Notes: generated from the letters alone by a model not told the origin. A stretch of 64,000 bases of DNA from UKL13-2 sp947085425 (GCA_947085425.1 CAMTWK010000015.1:62001-126000); one strand, 5' to 3'; shown: positions 44,314 through 54,029, counted from the first letter of the stretch. Made by a program: numbers and translations.

Positions 44314-45782
44314 AGGGTCAACCCCGGTGACAGTTTGGCGGGCAAGGTGATGGTCTCTGCTTCAAGGCTCGCTTGTGGATACGAACAATAGTCGGCCGCG
44401 TAATAAGCGCTGGCACGGTGATTACCCGAGGCACCAATGCCACCGAACGGGGACGCACTCGATGCGCCGGTCAATGGTCGGTTCCAATTGACAATACCGG
44501 CGCGAATGGTTTGCTCAAAGTGTTTGTACTGGTCACGATTCACCGACAACAAACCCGCCGCCAAACCATAACGACTTTGATTGGCGTGCTTGATGGCGTC
44601 GGCAAAATGTTGGTAGCGAATCACTTGCAACATTGGGCCGAAATTTTCTTCATCGGCCAGATCGGCAATATCCGTCACATCAATCAATCCGGCTGACAAT
44701 AAGGCGGTATTTGGTTGCAGCAATTTCATTTCCAGCAAGCTGCGGCCACCAGCCGCGAGCAACGATTGTTGCGCCGCCAATAGTTTTTCTGCGGCATTGA
44801 TGGAAATCACCGCGCCCATAAACGGTGGTGGCTCGGCGTCAAACGCACCCACGGTTAATGTCGCGGCAACCGCCGCCAACCGCGCCAGTAACGTGTCACC
44901 GGCTTCACCATGGGCCACATACAATCGCCGCGCACAGGTGCAACGCTGACCAGCAGAGATGTATGCCGACTGAACGATGTGATGCACGGTCGCGTCGATG
45001 TCATCAATGTCGCCTATGTCACCTACGATCAGTGGATTGACCCCGCCCATTTCCAGCGCCAAAATTTTTCCGGGTTTGCCGGCAAAGGCGTGGTGAATCG
45101 CATGCCCGGTGGCGGAGCTGCCGGTAAAAAATAGTCCGTCCAATTCGCGGTGATTGGCCAGCGCGACACCGGTGTCGCGCGCGCCTTGCAGCAGATTGAT
45201 CACCCCGGCTGGCAATCCGGCTTGTTGCCACAACTTGACGGTCTCGGTGGCCACCGCCGGTGCCAACTCGGACGGTTTAAACACCACCGTATTACCCGCG
45301 ATCAATGCCGGCACAATGTGGCCATTCGGCAAATGACCCGGGAAGTTGTACGGGCCAAATATCGCCACCACGCCGTGCGGCCGATGTCGCAACACCACCT
45401 TGGCATCCGCGGTCGCCGAGGTTTTTTCGCCGGTGCGCTCGTGGTAGGCCTTGATGGAGATATCAACCTTGGCAATCATGGTCGCGACTTCGGTGGCCGC
45501 CTCCCACAGTGGCTTGCCGGTCTCCCGGCCAATGGTGTGTGCCAACTTGTCTTGATGTTCACCAAGCAACCTGGCGAACTTGCGGATGATTTCCAAACGC
45601 GCCGCCAGTGGTGAAGTCGACCACGCAGCAAAGGCTGCGCGCGCCGCCAACATGGCAAGTTCCACATCGGCCGCATTAGCCGCCGCCCCCTTCCAGACAA
45701 CCTCCTGGGTCACCGGATGACGCGAAACAAACTCGGGGCCGTGTCCCTGCAACCATTCGCCGCCAATCAATAAATGTGTCAT
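44310..45782 (-). CDS. astD: Succinylglutamate semialdehyde dehydrogenase
   Basis: NAD-dependent aldehyde dehydrogenase of 490 residues, the fourth AST step, giving N-succinylglutamate. Catalytic motifs are GPYNFPGHLPNGHIVPALIA (cofactor region), LEMGGVNPLIV (Glu) and AYISAGQRCTCARRLYV (nucleophilic Cys). The AST context and the GPYNFPGHLPNGH block separate it from general aldehyde dehydrogenases. It overlaps astB. Confidence 0.95.
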   Translation of the reverse strand: MTHLLIGGEWLQGHGPEFVSRHPVTQEVVWKGAAANAADVELAMLAARAAFAAWSTSPLAARLEIIRKFARLLGEHQDKLAHTIGRETGKPLWEAATEVATMIAKVDISIKAYHERTGEKTSATADAKVVLRHRPHGVVAIFGPYNFPGHLPNGHIVPALIAGNTVVFKPSELAPAVATETVKLWQQAGLPAGVINLLQGARDTGVALANHRELDGLFFTGSSATGHAIHHAFAGKPGKILALEMGGVNPLIVGDIGDIDDIDATVHHIVQSAYISAGQRCTCARRLYVAHGEAGDTLLARLAAVAATLTVGAFDAEPPPFMGAVISINAAEKLLAAQQSLLAAGGRSLLEMKLLQPNTALLSAGLIDVTDIADLADEENFGPMLQVIRYQHFADAIKHANQSRYGLAAGLLSVNRDQYKHFEQTIRAGIVNWNRPLTGASSASPFGGIGASGNHRASAYYAADYCSYPQASLEAETITLPAKLSPGLTL

Positions 45783-45831
45783 GTTGATGCTCTATATAAA
45801 AATGGGGCTTAAAAAAATTCGCGCCGGTCGG

Positions 45832-46911
45832 TTAATGTCGATCCGCCGGACGCAACGCCACAACACGAACAGATGCACCAACTTGAATGCCGAGCGCGTC
45901 GGCACTGGCGGCGTCGATGGTAATACCACCGGCCTGAAAAACTATCCGCGCCAAACCAACCGCAAAATTTTCCAAATCGGTACGACCGACCAACATGAGC
46001 GGCTGATCGACGGTGCCAACAACATCTGGCGCCACGCTTTCAAGTTCAGACAATGCAACCACCTTCACCACAATGCTGCGTTTGACGGCATCAATGTCTT
46101 CCAAATTGGCTTCCAGTGCCGGCCCCGCATCAAAAATGTCGACGTGGCCGGCATATCGAAAGCCCTCTTGTTCGAGCAAGCGTCGCGCCGGCGTGGTGAG
46201 TGGATGAGTTTGGCCGATCACCGCCTGCGCTTCGGCTGTCAAAAAAGAACTGTAGAGTGGATGTTTGGGCATCAATTCCGCGACAAAGGATTTTTTGCCG
46301 GCGCCGGTCAGTCGATCTGCTTCGGCAAAATCCATCGAAAAAAAGTGCCGGCCGAGACTTTCCCAAAATGGCGAACGACCCGATTCATCGGACACACCAC
46401 GCATTTCGGCAATGACATTTTTTGCAAATCGCTGTCGAAACTGCGCCATAAAAATCAGTCGCGATTTCGACAACAGCGCACCGTTTCGCCCAACCCGAAA
46501 ATCAGGATGCAAAAATAACGAACACAATTCACTGGCACCGGTCAGATCGTTCGACAAAAACAAGGTGGGGGTCTGGGTAAAAATTCCCAACTCACGCGAG
46601 GCGTGCACCACATTACCGACGCGGTAAGAGTACCAGGGCTCACGCAAGCCCACCGCCCCGGCAATGGCACAAATGCCAATCAACCGTGTACCCTGGGCCG
46701 GGCGTGCGGGCGGGGTGATGGCTTCCATCACAAACACCCACTGCTCATCGGCGCGCGCCGCGGTGCCCGCAAAGGTGGCGAGTGAGGCTGCAATGCGAGC
46801 CTGCATCAATGCCAAGTCATTCGGCAGGGTGGTCAGACCAATGCCGGTCGAACCGACCAAATCCATCAGCGCGGGCAAATCGTTGGGCCGGACGGGGCGC
46901 ACAATCACCAT
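45832..46911 (-). CDS. aruG: Arginine N-succinyltransferase, second subunit gene (AruG-like)
   Basis: First AST step, transferring succinyl from succinyl-CoA to arginine. It has 359 residues and is of GNAT-related fold. Conserved stretches are VIVRPVRPNDLPALMDLVG at the start and LCSLFLHPDFRVGRNGALLS and SRLIFMAQFRQRFAKNVIAE in the middle. The frame is open upstream to 47088, but the ATG at 46911 matches the paralogue and overlaps the upstream gene end by 7 bp. With its upstream paralogue it resembles AruF/AruG of Pseudomonas, which form a heteromeric enzyme; assignment of G versus F is by order only. Confidence 0.9.
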   Translation of the reverse strand: MVIVRPVRPNDLPALMDLVGSTGIGLTTLPNDLALMQARIAASLATFAGTAARADEQWVFVMEAITPPARPAQGTRLIGICAIAGAVGLREPWYSYRVGNVVHASRELGIFTQTPTLFLSNDLTGASELCSLFLHPDFRVGRNGALLSKSRLIFMAQFRQRFAKNVIAEMRGVSDESGRSPFWESLGRHFFSMDFAEADRLTGAGKKSFVAELMPKHPLYSSFLTAEAQAVIGQTHPLTTPARRLLEQEGFRYAGHVDIFDAGPALEANLEDIDAVKRSIVVKVVALSELESVAPDVVGTVDQPLMLVGRTDLENFAVGLARIVFQAGGITIDAASADALGIQVGASVRVVALRPADRH

Positions 46912-47951
46912 GCCGCCCCCGTGCCGGTGAGTGGGTTCAAATCCACCACGCGCACCGCGTCGCCGACTGTCACGCCGAGAGTCGCGGCAATTTTTTCGTC
47001 GAGACAAACGCCGGATTGATCCATTTGCAGCGGACACAACACGGCACGAAATTGTTCGGTCTTGGTATTGGCAATAATGGTCCAACACGCCGCAGCGTGT
47101 TCATCGACCTGTTTGACCACCGTCAGTCGCTGCTGACCACGAATGGAACGCAATGTATCCACCCGCGCTTGTACGGTCAGGCCAGCGTCAAATATATCCA
47201 CGTACGGCTCGGTCTCGAATCCTTCCGCCAATAAAATTGAAAATGGCAGGGTGCCGCTGTCACTTACTTTACCGATCACTTTTTGCGCGGCCTCCGGCAA
47301 CAGCGGCAGATAGATTGGATACTGCGGCATCAACTCGGCAATAAAGGTCTTGCTCGATCCGCCGGACAACCGTTCCGCCTGCGGATATTCCATATCAAAA
47401 AAACGCCGTCCGACCGCGTCCCAAAATGCCGAACGACCTTTGGCATCACACACCCCCGGATTTTCTGCAACCAACTTATCGGCAAAACGATGGCGGTGTT
47501 CGGCGAGAAACAACAGCCGTGCGCGCGACAACAGTTGTGGCAGGTCGCCACCGGCAAGGTCCGGCGCGATGTAAAACGAGGTTAACAGCGAATAACCGGT
47601 TAGGTCGTGGCACAAATGCAGCGCGTGAATTTTATTGCTGACTTTTAACTCACGCGAGGCGTGCACAATCACTTCGTTACGATACGAATAAAAACGATCA
47701 TGAAAACCGGCATAGGCAACCATGCCGCAGGTGCCGACAATCTTATTGGTGTCGATATTTTCCAACACAAAAAAATAATTTTCCTCCGCCGGTGCCGTCA
47801 CTTCGCGCGCCAGCGCGCGGCAGGCGTTGTCGATTTTTTCGTGCAAACGCTCACGATTGGCCGGCAGCGAGGTAATGCCAACCGCACTTTTGGCGGCGAT
47901 TGCCTCAATCTGGGGTAAATCGGTCAGTGCAGCCGGGCGCAGGACATACAT
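46905..47951 (-). CDS. aruF: Arginine N-succinyltransferase, first subunit gene (AruF-like)
   Basis: Protein of 348 residues homologous along its length to the next gene and to AstA. It begins MYVLRPAALTDLPQIEAIA. The LTGYSLLTSFYIAPDLAGG and SRARLLFLAEHRHRFADKL stretches correspond to the same positions in the paralogue. The tandem order astC-aruF-aruG-astD-astB follows Pseudomonas rather than enteric bacteria, which have a single astA. It lies 16 bp after astC. Confidence 0.9.
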   Translation of the reverse strand: MYVLRPAALTDLPQIEAIAAKSAVGITSLPANRERLHEKIDNACRALAREVTAPAEENYFFVLENIDTNKIVGTCGMVAYAGFHDRFYSYRNEVIVHASRELKVSNKIHALHLCHDLTGYSLLTSFYIAPDLAGGDLPQLLSRARLLFLAEHRHRFADKLVAENPGVCDAKGRSAFWDAVGRRFFDMEYPQAERLSGGSSKTFIAELMPQYPIYLPLLPEAAQKVIGKVSDSGTLPFSILLAEGFETEPYVDIFDAGLTVQARVDTLRSIRGQQRLTVVKQVDEHAAACWTIIANTKTEQFRAVLCPLQMDQSGVCLDEKIAATLGVTVGDAVRVVDLNPLTGTGAAW

Positions 47952-47967
47952 ATGAAGTTGGCCGCTG

Positions 47968-49314
47968 TTACGCTACTTTGGTGTCGGACTTCGTGTCGGC
48001 CTTGGTGTCAGCCTTGGTGGCAGTGGCGCGGGTGGCGGCAGCCTCCGCGCGGGTGGCGATGACAAATTTTTCGATGGCGAGCGCGAATCGTTTCAGCCCC
48101 TCGCGAATGTCATCCGGCGAAATCAGCAATGACGGTGCCAGCCGCATCACCGACGGTCCGGCAATCAATACCAACAATCCTTCGGCCTCACAAATTTTTA
48201 CCAGTTCTTTGCCGCGCCCGTCAAATTCGGCGGCCAATTCACAGCCGATCAATAAACCTTCACCACGCACCTGTTTAAAAATACCGGTTTTTTGGTTGAT
48301 GGCGTATAGCCCATCAACAAAATGTTCTCGGCGGCTCGCCACACCCTGCAACGTTTTTGGATTGGCGACAATATCCAATACCGCATTGCCAACCGCACAG
48401 GCGAGCGGGTTACCACCATAGGTGCTGCCGTGTGAACCCACGCCAAAACTCTTCGCAAATTTTTCGGTGGTGAGCATCGCACCGATTGGGAATCCACCGC
48501 CCAAGCCTTTGGCCGAGGTGAGTATATCCGGCGTGACACCAAACTTCATATAGGCAAACAAGGCACCGGTGCGCCCCGCGCCGGATTGCACTTCATCAAA
48601 TATCAACGCGGCGTTATGTTGGTCACATAACACCCGTAACCGCTGCAAAAATTCCGGGGTGGCGTTGGTAACGCCACCTTCGCCCTGAATCGGCTCAACA
48701 ATCACCGCACAGGTGTTGGCTGAAATGGCGGCTTCAAATGCCGCAATGTCATTAAACGGCAAGTGGGTGATGCCCTGTGGCAGCGGTTCAAAGCCCTTGG
48801 TGTATTTCGGTTGACCACCGACACTCACCGTAAACAACGTACGGCCATGAAAACTATTGTCAAAGGCAATGATTTCATTTTTGCTGGTGGCCACATCTGT
48901 TTCTTTTCCAGATGCGGCAGGAGAGTTGTCGCTGGCGTATTTGCGTGCCAATTTCAGCGCCGCCTCATTGGCTTCCGCGCCGGAATTACAAAAGAACACC
49001 TTGTCGGCAAAGGTCAGATCAACCAAACGTTTTGCCAATTCTATAGCCGGCTCATTGGTCATCACATTGGCGACATGCCAAAGTTTGTCGGCCTGGGCTT
49101 TGAGTGCCGCCACCACATGTGCATGTGTGTGACCGACCGATGACACAGCAATGCCGCCGGCAAAATCGACGTACTCGCGCCCGGTTTGATCCCACACCCT
49201 TGAGCCGTGCCCGCGCACCGGGATGAAAGACGATGGTGCGTAATTTGGCACCATCACTTCGTCAAATTGACTGCGGGTAATGTCAGCCGCGGGCTGGTGT
49301 GTGGCGGAATTCAT
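47968..49314 (-). CDS. astC: Succinylornithine/acetylornithine aminotransferase
   Basis: Class III PLP aminotransferase, 448 residues. It acts on succinylornithine in arginine breakdown and possibly on acetylornithine in synthesis. Motifs are YVDFAGGIAVSSVGH (N-terminal), LIFDEVQSGAGRTG and the PLP lysine in LTSAKGLGGGFPIGA. The last ~32 residues form a low-complexity tail of Ala-Thr-Lys-Asp repeats absent from AruC (about 406 residues). The tail may be disordered. It is the first gene of the AST transcript; the 288-bp gap upstream holds no gene. Confidence 0.93.
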   Translation of the reverse strand: MNSATHQPAADITRSQFDEVMVPNYAPSSFIPVRGHGSRVWDQTGREYVDFAGGIAVSSVGHTHAHVVAALKAQADKLWHVANVMTNEPAIELAKRLVDLTFADKVFFCNSGAEANEAALKLARKYASDNSPAASGKETDVATSKNEIIAFDNSFHGRTLFTVSVGGQPKYTKGFEPLPQGITHLPFNDIAAFEAAISANTCAVIVEPIQGEGGVTNATPEFLQRLRVLCDQHNAALIFDEVQSGAGRTGALFAYMKFGVTPDILTSAKGLGGGFPIGAMLTTEKFAKSFGVGSHGSTYGGNPLACAVGNAVLDIVANPKTLQGVASRREHFVDGLYAINQKTGIFKQVRGEGLLIGCELAAEFDGRGKELVKICEAEGLLVLIAGPSVMRLAPSLLISPDDIREGLKRFALAIEKFVIATRAEAAATRATATKADTKADTKSDTKVA

Positions 49315-49602
49315 GGCGATCCTGTTCAGGTAAATGATGGGGTTATTTTAAGGGCAATGCCCGTCGCAATGGCGCGATCAATATGCGCTGCACGCGGTTT
49401 CTACTATCTGATTCCGGGCAAATCGGATGTGAAAGTATTGACCGATCAACTTATGTTGTAGCTGCCGTCAAATCAAGCGGCCGAAATAACAATGCGAAAG
49501 TTGTTTATTGGCGGCATGTTTCCGTCGTTTTCGCCCCAAACAGCCCGCCCTGTCTAGAGTTTGATTATTATCGCAGCGCTGTTTTGCCCATGTATGCAGT
49601 GA

Positions 49603-50400
49603 CTATTTCAAACTGCCCGACAAAAACTGTTGCAGGCGCACGCTGGCCGGTTTCACCAACACCACAGTCGGGTTGCCCTCTTCTTCAATACGTCCCTTGT
49701 GCAGAAAAATCACCCGATTGGAGACTTCGCGGGCAAACGCCATTTCGTGGGTCACCACAATCATGGTGCGCCCCTCGGCAGCCAAATCACGCATCACCCG
49801 TAAGACTTCACCGACCAACTCCGGATCAAGCGCCGAGGTGGGCTCATCAAATAACATCACATCCGGCTCCATCGCCAATGCGCGCGCGATCGCCACCCGC
49901 TGCTGCTCGCCGCCCGACAAATGCGCGGGGTAATAATCTTTGCGGTGCCAGACCCCCACCCGTTGCAGATAATGTTCGGCCCGTGCCAGCGCCTCTTTCT
50001 TCGATACCCCCAATACCTGCATCGGCGCTTCGATGACGTTACCAACAGCAGTCATGTGTGCCCACAAATTAAAGCCCTGAAACACCATGGCGAGTCGCGC
50101 CCGATATTTCGCCAGGGCACGCGCATCGACCGCCTTCAGGGTGCCATCTTGCCCGCGTTTGAGCGCCAACAATTCGCCGTGTAGTTTGATGCTGCCTTCT
50201 TGGGGCTGCTCGAGCAAATTCATACATCTGAGCCAGGTGCTTTTGCCGGAACCCGAGGAGCCGATGACACTGATCACATCGCCAGCGGCAGCGGACAATG
50301 ACACGCCTTTTAAAACTTCCTGTTGACCAAACCGTTTGACGATATTTTCGATTTGCAACAGTGGTGGAAGCGGTGCTGGAGCAGTGGTGATCATATTCAT
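49603..50400 (-). CDS. aotP: Polar amino-acid ABC transporter ATPase (AotP/HisP-like)
   Basis: ATP-binding subunit of 265 residues. Walker A is VIGSSGSGKSTW, the signature is HLSGGEQQRVAIARAL and Walker B is DVMLFDEPTSALDPE, followed by the switch His in VVTHEMAF. It closely fits HisP/ArtP/AotP for basic amino acids. The ATG overlaps the AotO-like stop by four bases. The adjacent AST genes suggest arginine as a substrate. Confidence 0.93.
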   Translation of the reverse strand: MNMITTAPAPLPPLLQIENIVKRFGQQEVLKGVSLSAAAGDVISVIGSSGSGKSTWLRCMNLLEQPQEGSIKLHGELLALKRGQDGTLKAVDARALAKYRARLAMVFQGFNLWAHMTAVGNVIEAPMQVLGVSKKEALARAEHYLQRVGVWHRKDYYPAHLSGGEQQRVAIARALAMEPDVMLFDEPTSALDPELVGEVLRVMRDLAAEGRTMIVVTHEMAFAREVSNRVIFLHKGRIEEEGNPTVVLVKPASVRLQQFLSGSLK

Positions 50401-51512
50401 TCACTTAACAAGTTGCCGCTGCGAAACGCGACCCTGCCGGCAATTTTGCACAAGCCCATACCGGCATGCACAAAACGCCGATTTTCTCTGGCATACAAAA
50501 TTCCGTCGGTGGTGGCCTTGAGCACGGTGGTCACACCGCTGATTGGATTGGTGACGTCGGCCACGGCCTCACCGGCCTGAATCGATTCCCCCAATTCCCG
50601 TAAAAATGACAGCACACCGGAAACCGGCGTGACGATGGTTTCCGAACCCGCCAACGGTGTGCCCGCGGCAAGCAGCGGCGGCAGCGCTGGCAGCTCGGCA
50701 TCAATCAACTGCATCGAGGTCAGATAGTGGATGATGGCTAGTGCATCTTTGGTTGCGTAGGCGTGGCTCACATCCAGATAACCGCGCAATTCAACCGTGA
50801 CCGAAATACAGCCGAGCGGAATCGGCTGCGATGGAAATTTCTGGCGAAGCAACCACCAGGTGCGCGAGCAGGCTTCGTCAAATGGATATTCACCCGAGGT
50901 CACTTCTAGCAGTGTTGCCGCCGCCCCCATATACCGCGCCAGCGGCTCCACCAGCGGCCACAACGGGCTGCCGGTATAAAGATGCAGCAACGCTTCGGAA
51001 TCACAGTGCAAATCCAACACCACCTCGGCATCGGCAGCCAGCGTAAACAAAACCTGCCGCAAACTATCCAACTCGTTGACCGGCTGCAACTCCGCGACCG
51101 CATCCAACAAGGCGCACCGAATGATGGCTGTATTGGTCGCTTCGTCGTCACCCAGCCGGTCCGCCACCCGCGCGGCGACGTCGTCGGCCACATCCGGATA
51201 ATGACGGTTGAAATTTTCCGCCGACAACATTTCAAAGCGCCCCAGGTGTGAACGATTCACCCACTGCGCAAGACCGATCGGATTGGCGACCGGCACCACT
51301 ACCACCTCGCATTTCAATTTTCCGGATTGCTCCAACCGCAGGAGAGACTGGCGCAGATGATGGGCCACCAACAGGCCCGGCGCCTCATCGGCGTGTAACG
51401 CCGCTTGCACATAAACTTTGTGACCGGTGTCAGTGGGACCGTAATGGAAACTGACAATTTCGCGTTGGGTGCCCAGCGCCGTCGATTGCAGTGGATGATG
51501 TTTGATTTGCAT
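50397..51512 (-). CDS. aotO: Succinylglutamate desuccinylase/aspartoacylase-family protein (AotO-like)
   Basis: Protein of 371 residues in the AstE/aspartoacylase zinc-hydrolase family, in the position occupied by AotO in the Pseudomonas aotJQOMP operon. Zinc-ligand motifs HADE (QAALHADEAPG near residue 40) and DLHCD near residue 170 are present. A C-terminal barrel-like segment (about 300-371) resembles a lipoyl/biotinyl fold. The AST pathway's last step needs a succinylglutamate desuccinylase, and no other astE lies in the window, so this could supply it; in Pseudomonas the function of AotO is unclear. Confidence 0.85.
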   Translation of the reverse strand: MQIKHHPLQSTALGTQREIVSFHYGPTDTGHKVYVQAALHADEAPGLLVAHHLRQSLLRLEQSGKLKCEVVVVPVANPIGLAQWVNRSHLGRFEMLSAENFNRHYPDVADDVAARVADRLGDDEATNTAIIRCALLDAVAELQPVNELDSLRQVLFTLAADAEVVLDLHCDSEALLHLYTGSPLWPLVEPLARYMGAAATLLEVTSGEYPFDEACSRTWWLLRQKFPSQPIPLGCISVTVELRGYLDVSHAYATKDALAIIHYLTSMQLIDAELPALPPLLAAGTPLAGSETIVTPVSGVLSFLRELGESIQAGEAVADVTNPISGVTTVLKATTDGILYARENRRFVHAGMGLCKIAGRVAFRSGNLLSE

Positions 51513-51524
51513 GGTCAGGTACCG

Positions 51525-52259
51525 TTATTGAAGTATTGCCGGTTTGATGGCGGACAGACCGGATGGGCCGACACAACGGGGGGCCAAATGACGCAACAAG
51601 CGTTTTTCCGCCAGACGAAAAATTCCCACCAAGACAAACGTCAGCGCCAGATAAAACAAGCCGACGGTGATAAATGCCTCAAACGGCAGGTAGGTGCGGG
51701 CATACATCTCGCGTGCGGCACCGGTCAAATCAACCAGCGTGACAACACTGGCAAGTGAGGTGCCGTGCAACATCATGATGACTTCATTTGAATACGCCGG
51801 CAACGCCCGGCGCATTGATGACGGCAGGATGATGCGTATCAGTACCCGCCAGCGCGACATGCCCAGACTGCGCGCCGCCTCGACTTCACCAAAAGGAATG
51901 GCACGTATGGCACCGGCAATAATTTCTGCGGTATAGGCCGCCGTATTTAACGCGAAGGTCAACATGGCGCAAAACCAGGCCGATGAAAACCATGGCCATA
52001 GTGCACTTTCCCGTACCACCTCAAATTGCGCCAAACCGTAATAAACCAAAAACAATTGCACCAGCAACGGTGTGCCGCGCATGACATAGGTAAAGACCCA
52101 AACCGGCCACGACCACCATTTGTTGTCGCTCGCCCGCGCAACACCCAACGGAATGGCCAATACCAGCCCGATCAGCAAAGCCACCGCCAGCAGTTGCAGG
52201 GTCACCCCCATACCGTCAAGGTAGTTTGGCAAAGACTCGATAATCGCTTCGATGTTCAT
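51525..52259 (-). CDS. aotM: Amino-acid ABC transporter permease (AotM/HisM-like)
   Basis: HisM-type inner membrane permease of 244 residues with five helices. It shows the EAA loop typical of the family (GEVEAARSLGMSRWRVLIRI) and the early FTYVMRGTPLLVQLFLVYYG segment. It follows aotQ by 24 bp. Confidence 0.91.
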   Translation of the reverse strand: MNIEAIIESLPNYLDGMGVTLQLLAVALLIGLVLAIPLGVARASDNKWWSWPVWVFTYVMRGTPLLVQLFLVYYGLAQFEVVRESALWPWFSSAWFCAMLTFALNTAAYTAEIIAGAIRAIPFGEVEAARSLGMSRWRVLIRIILPSSMRRALPAYSNEVIMMLHGTSLASVVTLVDLTGAAREMYARTYLPFEAFITVGLFYLALTFVLVGIFRLAEKRLLRHLAPRCVGPSGLSAIKPAILQ

Positions 52260-52283
52260 GGCGAAACCAAGTTGGCGGGGATA

Positions 52284-52973
52284 TTACTGCGCACGGCGAA
52301 TCCCCACGTTATATCGACGCTCGAGCAAACCCAGACCAAACAATGAAACGCTGGTGATTGCCAGATAAATCACCGCCGCCGCGCAATAAAACGTAAACGG
52401 CTCGCGCGTGGCACCGGCGGCCATACCGGCGCGATGCATCATATCGGTCAAGCCAATAATCGACACCAAGGCAGTTGATTTCACCAGCACCAGCCAATTG
52501 TTGGTGAAGCCGGGAATAGCCAGTCGTATCATTTGCGGCAATGTAATGCGCCAAAATACCTTCATTCGCGACATTCCAAATGCCAATCCCGCCTCACGCT
52601 GGCCGGGGTGAATGGCGAGTAATGCGCCGCGAAAAGTCTCGGTCAGATACGCGCCGAAAATGAAACCGATGGTCGCCACGCCCGCCACAAACGGGTTGAT
52701 ATCAAGCGGGCCGTCATAACCCAATTCCTGTGCTACAGCGTTGACCAACGTTTGCCCGCCATAAAAAATCAGCAGCATCAACACCAAGTCGGGTACACCG
52801 CGAATGATGGTGGTGTAGACGGTGGCGGCAATTCGGAATAAGGGCGCGTTTGACAGTCGTGCGGCGGCCCCGATCAGACCCAACAGGATCGCCAGCAGCA
52901 ACGACAAGCCGGCCACGGCAAGGGTGATGCCGGTGCCCTCGATCAGGGTCGGCAAAAAACCGTGCAGCATCAT
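52284..52973 (-). CDS. aotQ: Amino-acid ABC transporter permease (AotQ/HisQ-like)
   Basis: Second permease of the heterodimer, 229 residues and five helices. The family features are VYTTIIRGVPDLVLMLLIFY near helix 2 and the EAA-like loop GQREAGLAFGMSRMKVFWRI. It lies 12 bp downstream of the binding-protein gene. Confidence 0.91.
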   Translation of the reverse strand: MMLHGFLPTLIEGTGITLAVAGLSLLLAILLGLIGAAARLSNAPLFRIAATVYTTIIRGVPDLVLMLLIFYGGQTLVNAVAQELGYDGPLDINPFVAGVATIGFIFGAYLTETFRGALLAIHPGQREAGLAFGMSRMKVFWRITLPQMIRLAIPGFTNNWLVLVKSTALVSIIGLTDMMHRAGMAAGATREPFTFYCAAAVIYLAITSVSLFGLGLLERRYNVGIRRAQ

Positions 52974-52985
52974 TTTGTCCGGCGA

Positions 52986-53795
52986 TTATTTTTTGACGGC
53001 GGGCGCGGGCGCGACCGTGGTGCCGTAAACATCAAAATCAAAATACTTGTCTTGAATTCTTTTGTAAGTCCCGCTGGCACGAATGGCGGCGATGGCCTGA
53101 TTAAAAGCATGCCGCAACTCTTTATCATTTTTGCGCATGGCAACGCCGGCACCAACACCAAAATATTTGGGGTCTTCATAAACCGGGCCGGCAAACTCAA
53201 AGTCCCTGCCCTGCGGGGTTTTCAGGAATCCCTGCTGGGCGGCGATGATATCGACCAGTGCTGCATTCACGCGGCCGGAAGTCATGTCCAGAAACACTTC
53301 ATCTTGTTTGGTGTAACGGACAATTCGCGAACCTCTAAACGTATCGGTGGCAAATTTGTCGTGGATAGTTGCGCGTTGCACGCCGATGGTTTTGCCCTTC
53401 AGTCCGCGTTCCGAGATTTCCATGTTGGCTCCACGCTTGACCACAAACCGTGCCGGGGTTTGATAGTACTTGTCTGAGAATTCGACCGCCTGACGACGCT
53501 CTTCGGTGATGGACATCGACGCAATCACCGCGTCAATTTTGCGGGCATTTAATGCCGGAATCATACCGTCAAACGCCTGCTGCACCAGCACACATTCTGC
53601 TTTCATTTCCGCACATAAAGCGGCGGCGATGTCGATGTCAAAACCAGAGAGTTTGCCGCTCGGATCGATTTGACTGAATGGCGGATAGGCTCCCTCCACA
53701 CCGATGCGAATGACTTTTGTTTGTGCGTGCGCCATTGGAGCAGAAACAACCAAACAAACCAACATAATAAACAAGGCGCGGGCGGAAACGGTCAT
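52986..53795 (-). CDS. aotJ: Periplasmic amino-acid binding protein (AotJ/ArgT-like)
   Basis: Solute-binding protein family 3, 269 residues. It has a signal peptide (core ALFIMLVCLVVSAP, cleavage after AHA). The mature part follows the LAO/ArgT pattern: RIGVEGAYPPFSQIDPSGK, GFDIDIAAALC, and the VIASMSITEERRQAV motif. An Asp and Arg for amino-acid binding are in place. The ATG at 53795 with GGAG eight bases upstream is chosen over an upstream start at 53849. It is the first gene of the transporter operon, 230 bp from the kinase gene. Confidence 0.93.
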   Translation of the reverse strand: MTVSARALFIMLVCLVVSAPMAHAQTKVIRIGVEGAYPPFSQIDPSGKLSGFDIDIAAALCAEMKAECVLVQQAFDGMIPALNARKIDAVIASMSITEERRQAVEFSDKYYQTPARFVVKRGANMEISERGLKGKTIGVQRATIHDKFATDTFRGSRIVRYTKQDEVFLDMTSGRVNAALVDIIAAQQGFLKTPQGRDFEFAGPVYEDPKYFGVGAGVAMRKNDKELRHAFNQAIAAIRASGTYKRIQDKYFDFDVYGTTVAPAPAVKK

Positions 53796-53966
53796 TTTGT
53801 GTTCTCCGGATGGCAGGGCATCATGACGACGATAGGGATCCATTTTCACCTGAATTCACCTGGGCCAACAAATTTCACGTTGTTTTGTTTGCTGTCACCC
53901 CAATGCTGCCGGGTCGGTTCGTGACACCATCATTCGTAGACAGATGCAAATTCGGCCGACCGGTTG

Positions 53967-54029
53967 CTGGCCTGCCTATTTCACGGGATTGCATTCGAGA
54001 GTGGGTCCCCGTGAAATGTGCAGGCTAGC
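53967..54029. repeat. Palindromic repeat element, copy 3
   Basis: A 63-bp hairpin with arms GCCTGCCTATTTCACGGG (from 53969) and CCCGTGAAATGTGCAGGC (ending 54025), differing at two or three positions. The arms match the ends of copy 1 at 16838-16944. The TAG stop of the hybrid kinase (54025-54027) is inside the right arm. No longer internal sequence is present. Confidence 0.75.
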
